From positions 1 to 27,364 of IMG/VR virus record IMGVR_UViG_3300031951_001001: a stretch of DNA of 27,364 nucleotides; one strand, 5' to 3'. Of the stretch, positions 12,529 to 18,570 are shown one piece after another (positions within the stretch are counted from its first letter, which is position 1; each line of letters begins with the position of its first letter). The translations under genes were made by a program, and so were the position numbers. Below the pieces are notes generated by a model that was given only the letters and a program-made list of their open reading frames with translations, had not been told where the DNA came from and ran no database searches. Source of the DNA: a virus.

Positions 12529-12953
12529 ACCTTTACGGGTAGGTATGGCTCAACAGAAAGAACCTTCCAGCACTTTGTGTCCCATTCACAGACGATTACA
12601 GCCTCGTCATCAAGAATGTAGAGATACTCAGACCACGCAAACTCTTTGTCGTTATGGTGGAACATCCAGTTCCCGAACTCTTTGGGCAGAATGTCGGTGT
12701 GGACTATCCCGTAGCCCTCAACTGGGGACACACGCGAAGGGTCGTCATACTCGCCCAGCCCTTTCTGTGTGTCGCAGAGAGATGACCACGAAATGCGGTT
12801 ATGGATGAGTGTCTTACGAGCCTTTTCCACACCATCACGGATGACAATGCGCTGAAGTATCGGCAGACGGGTTTGGGGTGAACCGTCCCAATGGACATAG
12901 CGACCACGCCAGCCATCTTTCCACGGTTCGGCAACGATAGAACGAGTTGCCAT
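12525..12953 (-). CDS. MATRS/HWDG-type phage protein
   Basis: This 142-aa protein has N-terminus MATRSIVAEPWKDGWRGRYV followed by HWDGSP, a combination I recognise from uncharacterised proteins in actinophages and bacteria. The centre contains LPKEFGNWMFHHNDKEFAWS and the C-terminus is beta-rich (YLYILDDEAVIVCEWDTKCW). It is the last gene of a three-gene run with the XRE regulator and a DUF4314-like gene, joined by TAATG overlaps. Biochemical function is unknown. Confidence 0.7.
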   Translation of the reverse strand: MATRSIVAEPWKDGWRGRYVHWDGSPQTRLPILQRIVIRDGVEKARKTLIHNRISWSSLCDTQKGLGEYDDPSRVSPVEGYGIVHTDILPKEFGNWMFHHNDKEFAWSEYLYILDDEAVIVCEWDTKCWKVLSVEPYLPVKV

Positions 12954-13144
12954 TAGTTTCCTTCCTCTTGGATGATTTCGTATTGGTCTATTCCCTCAAT
13001 GAGAGAAAGGGTAGAACCGTCATCCCATTTGACTGAGATGACGGTATCTCCCCACGGGTCTTTTCGCTGTCCTGTCACAGTTCCGAGCGCACCATCCTCT
13101 AGGTCGGTGTATTCGTCGGGTGTGTGGATGAGGCGAACTCGCAT
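12953..13144 (-). CDS. DUF4314-like small beta protein
   Basis: This 63-aa protein fits the DUF4314 pattern: MRVRLIHTPDEYTDLEDGAL, GTVTGQR, then VISVKWDDGSTLSLIEGID. The fold is a small SH3-like barrel. Members are common in phages and mobile elements, but their role is undefined. The start shares a base with the stop of the XRE gene (TAATG). Confidence 0.75.
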   Translation of the reverse strand: MRVRLIHTPDEYTDLEDGALGTVTGQRKDPWGDTVISVKWDDGSTLSLIEGIDQYEIIQEEGN

Positions 13145-13356
13145 TACAGACCTTGGAATAGGTCTGACGGTGTGAAGCCCATTGCTTTTGACAGACGCAG
13201 AAGCGTGTCAATGTTTGGTGAGAAGTGGAAGTTCTCAATACGGTTCACCGTCTTGCGGTCAATACCCGCAAATGTGGCAACCTCTTGCTGTGTCATACCA
13301 GCGTCAATGCGGTATTGCTTTAGACGCTTGGCAACTTTCTTTGTTTGTGTCTCCAT
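13144..13356 (-). CDS. XRE/Cro-type HTH regulator
   Basis: This 70-aa protein is a single helix-turn-helix domain: AKRLKQYRIDAGMTQQEVAT, FAGIDRKTVNRIEN, FSPNIDTLLRLSKAMGFTPS. There is no extra ligand domain. It heads a three-gene operon and may autoregulate from the promoter at 13384-13412. It could be a moron-type repressor or the antitoxin of a pair, although the neighbours do not resemble toxins. RBS GAAAGGA lies 6 nt before the ATG. Confidence 0.88.
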   Translation of the reverse strand: METQTKKVAKRLKQYRIDAGMTQQEVATFAGIDRKTVNRIENFHFSPNIDTLLRLSKAMGFTPSDLFQGL

Positions 13357-13383
13357 TGGTTTCCTTTCGTTTGGAGTGACTAG

Positions 13384-13412
13384 AGAGTACCTCTTGTGGA
13401 ATAGAAACGCAA
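13384..13412 (-). promoter_or_regulatory. Promoter of the XRE operon
   Basis: On the minus strand, TTGCGT, 17 bp, TACTCT. The -35 begins 1 nt after the stop codon of the gene at 13414. Confidence 0.8.
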
Positions 13413-13413
13413 C

Positions 13414-13947
13414 TCAGTAGATGTGAAACCCGCCACAGTAGCGAAGGAAGGTTGCGAACTCTTTGACGAACTCTGCCTCAAAGTAGTATTCGGCTATCCA
13501 AGGCTTGCGCTCGCCCTTGCCACCGCACCCATTACATTCACGGGTCGTGACATTGACATAGATTTCCATTTGCTCAGGGGTCAGCAACTCACCTGCGAAG
13601 TCCTGTTCCTTCTTACCTGTCTTGTCGGAGTGCCATACACGGTGTCCTGTTCCCTTACACCATTCACAGGTTTCCATAGGGATTTCGTCTAACTCGGCTT
13701 GACGGGCTTCCTCGTATTGCTTGGTGCGACCTGACTTGTATTCATCCAAGAGAATGGTGGCAAGAGCCTTGCTGTTTTCGTCATCCAGCCCGTCTCCGTC
13801 ATTGGAGTAGGCGAACTCCACCTCATCACAAATGTCCTCGGCAACTGAACGGCAGTAATCCCATAGTGGCGACCACCACCACACATTTGCTCGGAAATAC
13901 TCGCCACACTTTTTGCTTGGCGAAGCCCCCATTACATCCATACCCAT
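13414..13947 (-). CDS. DnaJ-type zinc-finger-containing phage protein
   Basis: This 177-aa protein starts at ATG 13947, behind GAAAGGA; longer in-frame starts lie in the promoter or the RBS. Two CxxCxGxG motifs, CEWCKGTGH (about 93-101) and CNGCGGKGE (about 138-146), form a DnaJ-like zinc finger that is split by about 40 residues including DFAGELLTPEQMEIYVN. The N-terminal part contains YFRANVWWWSPLWDYCRSVA and the C-terminus is aromatic. Such proteins are frequent in actinophages; the function is unknown. Confidence 0.72.
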   Translation of the reverse strand: MGMDVMGASPSKKCGEYFRANVWWWSPLWDYCRSVAEDICDEVEFAYSNDGDGLDDENSKALATILLDEYKSGRTKQYEEARQAELDEIPMETCEWCKGTGHRVWHSDKTGKKEQDFAGELLTPEQMEIYVNVTTRECNGCGGKGERKPWIAEYYFEAEFVKEFATFLRYCGGFHIY

Positions 13948-13979
13948 AGTAGGTAGTCCTTTCATTAGTAGGTGTGAGC

Positions 13980-14008
13980 AGAGTACCAGCATACGGACAG
14001 GAAAGCAA
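13980..14008 (-). promoter_or_regulatory. Promoter for gene 13414-13947
   Basis: On the minus strand, TTGCTT, 17 bp, TACTCT, then ACCTACTAATGAAAGGA, the shared leader box and RBS. Repeat copy 9 lies about 46 bp upstream of the -35. Confidence 0.8.
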
Positions 14009-14053
14009 CTCTCCTCGGAACTTCCCTCGTTTTCGGACTGACAGTCAGAAACT

Positions 14054-14124
14054 CTCATCCGCCACCGTCAAAGCAATAGTGCCATCAGCCCCGTCTCGCT
14101 CGAATGGGTCGCGGGACTGATGGC
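14054..14124 (+). repeat. Dispersed repeat, copy 9, with hairpin
   Basis: CTCATCCGCCACCGTCA followed by AAGCAATAGTGCC, then ATC and AGCCCCG. GCCATCAG (14081-14088) pairs with CTGATGGC (14117-14124), enclosing most of the AGCCCCG box. It lies between divergent promoters. Confidence 0.85.
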
Positions 14125-14162
14125 TCAGTTGCCATCGGTTTCCCGTTCCACCCCCCCTGAGC

Positions 14163-14200
14163 CTCTCGTGTCACCCCTTCTCTCGTGTTGCCCTCTCGTG
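14163..14200 (+). promoter_or_regulatory. Three CTCTCGTG repeats upstream of gene 14283
   Basis: CTCTCGTG occurs at 14163-14170, 14180-14187 and 14193-14200, all in the same orientation and 25-62 bp before the -35 box. The spacing and position suggest a regulator-binding array; no known regulator is implied. Confidence 0.5.
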
Positions 14201-14224
14201 GACGGTGTGTGACGAAAAATACAC

Positions 14225-14253
14225 TTGACACAAGTGGTATCACCCCCTATGAT
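14225..14253 (+). promoter_or_regulatory. Promoter of gene 14283
   Basis: TTGACA, 17 bp, TATGAT, followed by ACCTACTAACGAAAGG, the shared leader with RBS. This is the closest to the sigma-70 consensus among the leadered promoters here. Confidence 0.85.
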
Positions 14254-14282
14254 GTGTACCACCTACTAACGAAAGGGAAGAA

Positions 14283-14858
14283 ATGGCAATAACCGAAGAA
14301 GTGGCTCACGAAGTCATTACGAACGCTCTTGCGCTCGCCCGTGACCTGAAAGCCGACTTGGTGAAGGAAGCAGAGAACCCAATAATCGGTATCAACCCGA
14401 TACTGATTATCGGCAACGGAGACAGCGTGAAAGACGGTGGTGGTATCGCACAAATGGTTTGTGAGGACTTACACCCAACTGACGCACTTCCAATAATGTT
14501 GAGTGACCTTCACAAAGAAGGACACCTCAATAACTGGTCGTGGATTTGTATGGTCACGGAAGCGTTTATCAACCCCTCGCAGGGCGAAGATTTGGACGGC
14601 TATGAGCGTGGCTCGGCGCAGAAGGACTACGAAGAAAACCCGTTCACAAAAGTCCGTGAGGCTATGTGTGCCTCGCTCTTTACCTTTGACAAAGATGTGT
14701 GGGGTGGCTATCAGACTTTCGCACTCGGAGACAACGGCGAACCGAAGTTTGACGAAGTGGAACTACAAGAGAAGAACGCTCTCGCAGAAGGAAACATACC
14801 GTTTATCTTCTTCTCGTTCGCAGACTTCTGCCGTATGAAGAAGGCTGAAAACAACTGA
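14283..14858 (+). CDS. Protein of unknown function, single-gene unit
   Basis: This 191-aa protein starts MAITEEVAHEVITNALALAR. It has an N-terminal helix, a strand region PIIGINPILIIGNGDSVKDG, then a helical core and an acidic aromatic C-terminal half (NPFTKVREAMCASLFTFD, AEGNIPFIFFSFADFCRMKK). No signal peptide, membrane segment or known catalytic motif is evident. It has its own promoter and terminator between repeat copies 9 and 10. I do not recognise a family. Confidence 0.7.
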   Translation: MAITEEVAHEVITNALALARDLKADLVKEAENPIIGINPILIIGNGDSVKDGGGIAQMVCEDLHPTDALPIMLSDLHKEGHLNNWSWICMVTEAFINPSQGEDLDGYERGSAQKDYEENPFTKVREAMCASLFTFDKDVWGGYQTFALGDNGEPKFDEVELQEKNALAEGNIPFIFFSFADFCRMKKAENN

Positions 14859-14886
14859 TGAGCCTTGCGCTCACCCTCGCTACGGC

Positions 14887-14921
14887 GAAAGCGACTGAAC
14901 AGAAACCTGTCAGTCGCTTTC
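14887..14921 (+). terminator. Terminator after gene 14283
   Basis: A 12-bp perfect stem, GAAAGCGACTGA/TCAGTCGCTTTC, has an 11-nt loop and begins 28 nt after the stop codon. Confidence 0.75.
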
Positions 14922-15092
14922 GCTTTGGCTCGCCCTGTCGCTTTGTGCGCTCGCTTGACCTTCTCGTTCACATACTTATTCCTCACGCTCTTGGCACTCG
15001 CTTGCCACGCTTGACTACTTACTTGCGAAGCACCTCGCCTCGCTGGGGGCGCACTTGGCGTAACTGGTAAGTCCAACGCACTTCCGTTTAGG
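14922..15092. other. Gap without a supported gene
   Basis: The stretch is rich in CTCGC/CGCTC/TTGC words and contains one frame open from 14858, which runs through the terminator and shows low-complexity Ser/Arg/Leu composition. No promoter with a following start codon is visible. It may be the remains of a gene, since a second terminator follows at 15093. Confidence 0.4.
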
Positions 15093-15118
15093 GCGCACTT
15101 GCTTTCGGGCAGGTGCGC
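15093..15118 (+). terminator. Second terminator before repeat copy 10
   Basis: GCGCACTTGC pairs with GCAGGTGCGC (one mismatch) around TTTCGG, followed by TCTTTCGTT. It ends 17 nt before copy 10. Confidence 0.7.
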
Positions 15119-15134
15119 TCTTTCGTTATCCCCC

Positions 15135-15195
15135 TTCTTCCACCACCGTCAAACAAATAGTCCATTACGACGACCCCAACAGCCCCGCGCCGTCG
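15135..15195 (+). repeat. Dispersed repeat, copy 10, with AGCCCCG box and hairpin
   Basis: CTTCTTCCACCACCGTC followed by AAACAAATAGTCCA, 16 bases, then AGCCCCG at 15181-15187. CGACG (15168-15172) can pair with CGTCG (15191-15195) so that the box lies in the loop. Confidence 0.85.
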
Positions 15196-15215
15196 GCGTG
15201 AAGGGCGCATCCGGT

Positions 15216-15269
15216 TTGCCGGCAGTTAGAACTTTTCCGGCTGTGAATGTCTTGCCGGCTGTGACGAAC
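15216..15269 (+). promoter_or_regulatory. Three 18-bp iterons upstream of gene 15341
   Basis: Units starting TTGCCGGCAGTTA, TTTCCGGCTGTGA and TTGCCGGCTGTGA begin at 15216, 15234 and 15252, an exact 18-bp period (about 1.7 helical turns). They end 16 bp before the -35 box. An operator or activator-binding array is likely. A coding explanation (LPAVRT-FPAVNV-LPAVTN) is less likely because that frame crosses a terminator and the repeat. Confidence 0.65.
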
Positions 15270-15284
15270 GACCTATCAGATAAC

Positions 15285-15313
15285 TTGACTTCGTACCTGA
15301 ACTGCCCTATCAT
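15285..15313 (+). promoter_or_regulatory. Promoter of gene 15341
   Basis: TTGACT, 17 bp, TATCAT, with a leader ACCTACAAGAAAGGA that combines a variant of the shared box with the RBS. Confidence 0.8.
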
Positions 15314-15340
15314 TACCTCACCTACAAGAAAGGAATGACC

Positions 15341-15742
15341 ATGACCGAATGGTACGACCGAGCAGAATGGAAGGGTTGGACTGAAATCTCCAACTCTTGC
15401 ACCTGCACCACACTCAACGAGAAAGACGAGGAAGTCCCATTGGACTACTGCGACGGCTCATGCTGGGAATCCAACATGGACTACTTCGCTGAAGTCACAC
15501 AAGGCTTGTTCGCCAAGAATGACCACAACCTATGGCAAGTGAATGGACTGCCATTGTGGAATCGTGCCATTGACGGCGTGTTTGAGGCTGAAACGCCCGA
15601 CAACTTGTTGCGTGGAATCACTGTGAACGGCGAATGGAAGTTGCGATTCAAGATTATTGCTACGACCATGCGTTGCTGGCTGGCACACCATGATGTCCCT
15701 ATGGGGGCTCATTACTCCGTCACTATCGGTAACCACGAGTGA
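15341..15742 (+). CDS. Trp/Cys-rich protein of unknown function
   Basis: This 133-aa protein uses ATG 15341, 7 nt after AAAGGA; ATG 15335 is only 1 nt from the RBS and is rejected. The N-terminal region has four cysteines (SCTCTT, YCDGSC). The rest is aromatic with NLWQVNGLPLWNRAIDGVFE, and the C-terminus ends YSVTIGNHE. It may bind metal. The stop overlaps the start of a membrane micropeptide (GTGA). No family is recognised. Confidence 0.68.
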   Translation: MTEWYDRAEWKGWTEISNSCTCTTLNEKDEEVPLDYCDGSCWESNMDYFAEVTQGLFAKNDHNLWQVNGLPLWNRAIDGVFEAETPDNLLRGITVNGEWKLRFKIIATTMRCWLAHHDVPMGAHYSVTIGNHE

Positions 15743-15795
15743 TAGTCGCTGTCGTCGTTATCGTTGCGCTTATCTTGCTAGTGGGCTCAAACTAA
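15739..15795 (+). CDS. 18-residue transmembrane micropeptide
   Basis: The GTG start overlaps the previous stop by 4 nt (GTGA). The product MIVAVVVIVALILLVGSN is one uninterrupted hydrophobic helix with a short polar end. The overlap gives it a translation route by termination-reinitiation. It resembles the micropeptides at 8034, 16811, 18571 and 19788 in size, composition and position. Confidence 0.6.
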   Translation: MIVAVVVIVALILLVGSN

Positions 15796-15811
15796 CAACA
15801 GACAACAACCG

Positions 15812-15845
15812 AGCGCCATGTCTCCGAGTGTGGGGGCATGGCGCT
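15812..15845 (+). terminator. Intrinsic terminator before copy 11
   Basis: AGCGCCATG pairs with CATGGCGCT, followed by TTTTGT. It ends 16 nt before repeat copy 11. Confidence 0.8.
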
Positions 15846-15860
15846 TTTGTCGTTCATGGG

Positions 15861-15922
15861 CTCATCCACCACCGTCAAAGAGTTAGTCCCTTACCTGAGC
15901 CCCAGCAGCCCCGCCGCTGGGG
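15861..15922 (+). repeat. Dispersed repeat, copy 11, with AGCCCCG in a hairpin loop
   Basis: CTCATCCACCACCGTCA followed by AAGAGTTAGTCCC, 16 bases, AGCCCCG at 15907-15913. CCCCAGC (15900-15906) pairs with GCTGGGG (15916-15922), leaving AGCCCCGCC as the loop. Confidence 0.88.
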
Positions 15923-16023
15923 TGTCCCTGAGCGTCGCGGCCAAGCCCCAGTCATCGGCCAGTCGCGCGTGGGTGGGTGGCCAACGGGTGCGCCCCCGTG
16001 TGACGCATGACCAGTTGAAATAC
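15923..16023. other. GC-rich spacer between copy 11 and its promoter
   Basis: About 100 bases are richer in GC than the surroundings, with CGGCCA repeated (near 15938 and 15956) and GGTGGGTGG and CGCCCCCG tracts. No ORF with an RBS is seen. Regulatory binding sites are possible but no precise repeat is found. Confidence 0.35.
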
Positions 16024-16053
16024 TTGACGGCCTGATACCTAAGCAGGTACACT
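16024..16053 (+). promoter_or_regulatory. Promoter of gene 16082
   Basis: TTGACG, 18 bp, TACACT, then ACCTACTAGCAAAGGAGAG, the shared leader box with RBS. Confidence 0.8.
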
Positions 16054-16081
16054 GAACGCACCTACTAGCAAAGGAGAGCAA

Positions 16082-16474
16082 GTGATAGCAGTAATCCCAC
16101 TCGCTAAGCGCCGTGAGCGTGACCGCGAAGTTACCTACATCTGGCAGTCGTCAGACCTAAACATACAGCGCATGGGTGAGACAGACCTATGGGGCGAGCA
16201 GGTGGAACTGGAGTTCAGCCACAACGCCAAGCGCAAGAAATACGAAGCGACCATACGCCGTGTCGTGTGGCAACCGAGCGCAGGGTTCACCGTCACATCG
16301 TTTGAAGTATTCAGCCCTGACTACCCATCAGCCGTAATCTATGACCGACAGGTAGGGCGCTACTCGGACAAGTCGTTCACCGAGTTTGAACGTCACGTCA
16401 TTGACAACATCGGCTCATGGATTGAAAGCCACGCGCTAGTGCGTGACCTTCTCACTCGCACGCTGTCGTACTGA
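16082..16474 (+). CDS. Protein of unknown function, single-gene unit
   Basis: This 130-aa protein uses a GTG start 7 nt after AAAGGAG. The sequence begins MIAVIPLAKRRERDREVTYI and looks mainly beta up to about residue 90 (YEATIRRVVWQPSAGFTVTS), followed by a helical C-terminus SFTEFERHVIDNIGSWIESH. There are no cysteines or membrane segments. It has its own promoter and terminator between copies 11 and 12. No family is recognised. Confidence 0.68.
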   Translation: MIAVIPLAKRRERDREVTYIWQSSDLNIQRMGETDLWGEQVELEFSHNAKRKKYEATIRRVVWQPSAGFTVTSFEVFSPDYPSAVIYDRQVGRYSDKSFTEFERHVIDNIGSWIESHALVRDLLTRTLSY

Positions 16475-16493
16475 CAGACCCGACCCGACCCCA

Positions 16494-16530
16494 AAGGGGC
16501 GCACTCGCCGTCATGGTGGGTGCGCCCCTT
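16494..16530 (+). terminator. Intrinsic terminator before copy 12
   Basis: AAGGGGCGCAC pairs with GTGCGCCCCTT (11 bp) followed by ATTTG. It ends 14 nt before repeat copy 12. Confidence 0.8.
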
Positions 16531-16543
16531 ATTTGCGTACCCG

Positions 16544-16597
16544 CTCATACGCCACCGTCAAAGAGTTAGTGCCTATTGCCTCAGCCCGACAGCCCCG
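16544..16597 (+). repeat. Dispersed repeat, copy 12, with AGCCCCG box
   Basis: CTCATACGCCACCGTCA followed by AAGAGTTAGTGCC, 17 bases, AGCCCCG at 16591-16597. Here the second box lies inside the spacer of the next gene's promoter (16576-16604), so repeat and promoter overlap. Confidence 0.88.
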
Positions 16598-16604
16598 CTA
16601 TTAT
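16576..16604 (+). promoter_or_regulatory. Leaderless promoter overlapping repeat copy 12
   Basis: TTGCCT, 17 bp containing AGCCCCG, TATTAT; ATG 16611 follows after 6 nt. Confidence 0.72.
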
Positions 16605-16610
16605 GAAGTC

Positions 16611-16814
16611 ATGTCCGATTACGCAATGTTCAGGTGTCAGTTCTGTCAAAATCCAGTAGACCCAACAGCAGGTGGAACAATGCACCTCATCACAGGGTGG
16701 GTGAATGTCGGAACAAACAACAACCTAAAGGTCGTAGAAAAGAACTGGAAGTACGCCCACAAGGTATGCGTGGAGACAAAACCAGTCAAAGAGCAGGTAG
16801 AGACTTTGTTCTAG
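16611..16814 (+). CDS. Small CxxC protein
   Basis: This 67-aa protein has N-terminal MSDYAMFRCQFCQNPVDPTA with a CxxC knuckle, then MHLITGWVNVGTNNNLKVVE and a late AHKVCVET, giving three cysteines and a histidine that could bind zinc. The start is fixed by the leaderless promoter 6 nt upstream. The gene converges with a minus-strand micropeptide gene whose stop overlaps its own by three bases. Confidence 0.65.
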   Translation: MSDYAMFRCQFCQNPVDPTAGGTMHLITGWVNVGTNNNLKVVEKNWKYAHKVCVETKPVKEQVETLF

Positions 16815-16864
16815 GAAGCGAAACAGAACAAAGCGATAGCGCAAATCAAAGCCACGACAATCAT
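16811..16864 (-). CDS. 17-residue transmembrane micropeptide
   Basis: The ATG overlaps the upstream stop (ATGA at 16861-16864). The product MIVVALICAIALFCFAS is one hydrophobic helix with two cysteines. It ends the five-gene minus operon from 17991, and its TAG overlaps the convergent gene's TAG. It belongs with the micropeptides at 8034, 15739, 18571 and 19788. Confidence 0.58.
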   Translation of the reverse strand: MIVVALICAIALFCFAS

Positions 16865-17055
16865 TCAGTGACCTTGCATGGGTTTTGGACATGGAAAGTG
16901 CCTTTACCCCGTATCCACACCAAAGGCGTGTTGGAAGGAATAATCTCTCCACAACGACGGCACTCGCAATCGTTTGGGAAACTCCGTAACCCAGCCTGAG
17001 TGCTATGCGCACGACGAATGTTTTCTATCTTTTTAGTCTCAGAATAGAAACTCAC
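16861..17055 (-). CDS. Small zinc-finger-like protein
   Basis: This 64-aa protein has a GTG start overlapping the previous stop (GTGA). It has CECRRCGEIIPSNTPLVWIR, a CxCxxC group, and a later HVQNPC, so Cys/His metal binding is plausible. The N-terminus MSFYSETKKIENIRRAHSTQ is basic. The pattern of a zinc knuckle followed by GKGTFHV resembles small phage proteins whose role is unknown; the gene at 18399 has a comparable layout. Confidence 0.65.
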   Translation of the reverse strand: MSFYSETKKIENIRRAHSTQAGLRSFPNDCECRRCGEIIPSNTPLVWIRGKGTFHVQNPCKVTE

Positions 17056-17429
17056 AGCACTCCGTCTTGTTGTGTAAGGCGTTCGCCGACAACCCAGTTG
17101 CCGTTTTCGTCAGAGAAGTAAATGTCGTTCTCACCAACCCATTTGTAACACCACTTACAACAAGGTTTTTCAGGAGTTGGGCTTGGGTGCGCCCCTTGAC
17201 CAACACGCTTACCGAGTTCAGGTAGCGCAGTCAGCACCTTCGCAACGCAATCGTGACAGACGAACACCGAAAGTGGTTCATCACTACCGAGATAGTCCGT
17301 GAAGCCAGCGTAGTAACCTAACCACTCCAGCGAGAATGACCAGCCATTATCGGGAAGCCCGTTTGGGTCGTTCGCAAACTTGCCTTGTACGCCAGCAGGG
17401 AAATCCTCACCGCAACCGTTGCAAATCAT
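17052..17429 (-). CDS. Multi-CxxC zinc-binding protein
   Basis: This 125-aa protein uses ATG 17429, which overlaps the upstream stop (ATGA); ATG 17447 is rejected. It has MICNGCGEDFPAG at the N-terminus, VCHDCVAKVL in the middle and PCCKWCYKW near residue 90, giving three CxxC pairs. Likely one or two zinc sites. There is no catalytic motif. It is the third gene of the operon from 17991. Confidence 0.68.
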   Translation of the reverse strand: MICNGCGEDFPAGVQGKFANDPNGLPDNGWSFSLEWLGYYAGFTDYLGSDEPLSVFVCHDCVAKVLTALPELGKRVGQGAHPSPTPEKPCCKWCYKWVGENDIYFSDENGNWVVGERLTQQDGVL

Positions 17430-17650
17430 TGAGACATCACATTCCACTTGCCCGTCACAAATAGTGTGTGAGCAAGACGGTTGATGATGTCAAATAGTTT
17501 TGGGAACTCAATACCCCACTCAACAAGTTGGTCGTCAAAGTACCCAGCAGAAATCTCAAACCAAATGGAAGCGATTGCTTGCTTACCCGTAGTTCCGATT
17601 GAGTAATAGTTTTCCTCAAGTATTTCGTAAATGTCGTCGTCCGAATACAT
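17426..17650 (-). CDS. Small acidic protein of unknown function
   Basis: This 74-aa protein starts MYSDDDIYEILEENYYSIGT and continues with helices QAIASIWFEIS and PKLFDIINRLAHTLFVTG. The start overlaps the stop of the membrane/LysM gene (TGATG). There are no motifs and no family is recognised. Confidence 0.65.
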   Translation of the reverse strand: MYSDDDIYEILEENYYSIGTTGKQAIASIWFEISAGYFDDQLVEWGIEFPKLFDIINRLAHTLFVTGKWNVMSQ

Positions 17651-17991
17651 CAGCAGTCCTCAATAACTTGTCCACCGTCCGTGAAACGCAACTTGCACGG
17701 AAAGTGTGTAGGTAGATAAATAGTGTTGCCCACCTGAAGTGTAGTGCCGTAGAACGAAACTACCTCATCAAGAGCATTGACAAAGTTGCCGTCGCAATTA
17801 TTGCGAACAATCCAGTACAAAGTGTCGCCCTCTTTGATGTTGATTGGTGCGCCGTTGCAGAAGTATTGGTTGTCGCTCAGGCGTTGTGCGCTCAAATGGC
17901 TAGCGACAGTCACGAATAGAAAGAGAGCAACAATGGCGAGAGCGATAGACGCAAGCAGAGACTTGATGGTGCGGTAGGAGTTTTCGTTCAT
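17650..17991 (-). CDS. Membrane-anchored LysM-like protein
   Basis: In this 113-aa protein, residues about 9-35 (SLLASIALAIVALFLFVTVA) form a signal anchor. The exported part contains INIKEGDTLYWIVRNN and, after about 20 residues, TLQVGNTIYLPTH, the start and end of a LysM-like fold that normally binds peptidoglycan sugars. Two pairs of cysteines may form disulfides outside the cell. It heads a five-gene operon and is translated from a leaderless start. A role in the envelope (exclusion or wall binding) is inferred from topology. Confidence 0.7.
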   Translation of the reverse strand: MNENSYRTIKSLLASIALAIVALFLFVTVASHLSAQRLSDNQYFCNGAPINIKEGDTLYWIVRNNCDGNFVNALDEVVSFYGTTLQVGNTIYLPTHFPCKLRFTDGGQVIEDC

Positions 17992-17997
17992 GACATG

Positions 17998-18026
17998 AGT
18001 GTATCTAGGTACATCAGGAAATGCAA
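17998..18026 (-). promoter_or_regulatory. Leaderless promoter of the LysM operon
   Basis: On the minus strand, TTGCAT, 17 bp, TACACT; ATG 17991 follows after 6 nt. Repeat copy 13 ends 17 bp upstream of the -35. Confidence 0.8.
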
Positions 18027-18043
18027 CTCACCTCACGAGAAAC

Positions 18044-18110
18044 CTTCATACGCCACCGTCAAAGAAATAGTGCCAACGAAACCCCTCGGCAGCCCCGTCA
18101 CCGAGGGGTT
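18044..18110 (+). repeat. Dispersed repeat, copy 13, with strongest hairpin
   Basis: TTCATACGCCACCGTCA followed by AAGAAATAGTGCC, 16 bases, AGCCCCG at 18091-18097. AACCCCTCGG (18080-18089) pairs perfectly with CCGAGGGGTT (18101-18110), so AGCCCCG lies in an 11-nt loop. No T tract follows and no gene ends here in plus orientation, so a simple terminator role is unlikely. Confidence 0.9.
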
Positions 18111-18229
18111 GAAGAACTCAGGAAGTCCACGTGGAGTGTGTAAATGATGTCGCCGTCGGCAAATAAAGTAATTTGCGGTCGCAAGGGTCATGAAGTTTGA
18201 TTGTCTTGATGGCCACGAATGAGTTTCAT
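18098..18229 (-). pseudogene. Possible small gene broken by in-frame TGA
   Basis: From ATG 18229 the frame reads MKLIRGHQDNQTS, then TGA, then continues open for 29 codons including ITLFADGDIIYTLHVDFL to a second TGA at 18098. The second half looks protein-like. There is no SD, and the only upstream feature is a GC-rich GGCCGGCCGG tract. It may be a decayed gene or chance. Confidence 0.25.
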
Positions 18230-18362
18230 CCCGCCGCAGCGGCCGGCCGGCCCGCCTTCTGGTTGCGCGGTTAGCAAATACGCGGAAGTCCCGTAAGCTG
18301 ACCTCTGCTCCTCGAGGAAGCTGTCGAACAAAACGCCTGGTCGAGGAGAATTTTCGAAATCC
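18230..18362. other. Spacer with GC-rich palindromic tract
   Basis: It contains a CGGCCGGCCGGCCCGCC run near 18239-18255; GCGGGCCGGCC recurs in the opposite strand at copy 5 (about 7127). CTCGAGGA and TCGAGGAG form an imperfect inverted pair near 18312-18350. No gene is supported. Confidence 0.4.
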
Positions 18363-18391
18363 TTGACATCTTGTCTTAGTTTACATACTCT
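18363..18391 (+). promoter_or_regulatory. Leaderless promoter of gene 18399
   Basis: TTGACA, 17 bp, TACTCT; the ATG follows after 7 nt. Confidence 0.85.
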
Positions 18392-18398
18392 TACTTAC

Positions 18399-18566
18399 AT
18401 GAAAATAATTACAAACAAGTTTGAACGAACATGTGTTCGCTGTAAGATGAACACAGAAGTCGGTGAGAAGGTCGCTATAGAAGGTTTCGGAGTAGCGCAT
18501 CTTGACAGTGACTGTACTTATAAATTAAAAATATCTAAACAGGCACACCCTGCCTACAAAGGTTGA
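18399..18566 (+). CDS. Small zinc-knuckle protein
   Basis: A 55-codon ORF starts MKIITNKFERTCVRCKMNTE; CVRC plus a later HLDSDC could bind one zinc. KFERTCVRCKMNTEVGEKVA resembles short phage proteins with a treble-clef-like beginning. Three further in-frame ATG/TTG options upstream lie within the promoter and are rejected. It is followed by a micropeptide gene 4 nt after its stop. Confidence 0.65.
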   Translation: MKIITNKFERTCVRCKMNTEVGEKVAIEGFGVAHLDSDCTYKLKISKQAHPAYKG

Positions 18567-18570
18567 GCAC

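Noticed and set aside
14858-15070. ORF starting at the ATG that overlaps the stop of gene 14283
   Set aside because: It runs through a strong terminator hairpin, has low-complexity Ser/Arg/Leu composition and no independent support.
15099-15338. Plus-strand ORF over repeat copy 10 and the iterons
   Set aside because: It crosses a terminator, the dispersed repeat and a promoter; the repeats are better explained as regulatory sites.
18044-18074. TTGACG in the reverse strand of CCGTCAA-type repeats as a -35 box
   Set aside because: No TANNNT hexamer lies 16-18 bp downstream in the copies checked, and true promoters with clear -10 boxes lie further away.
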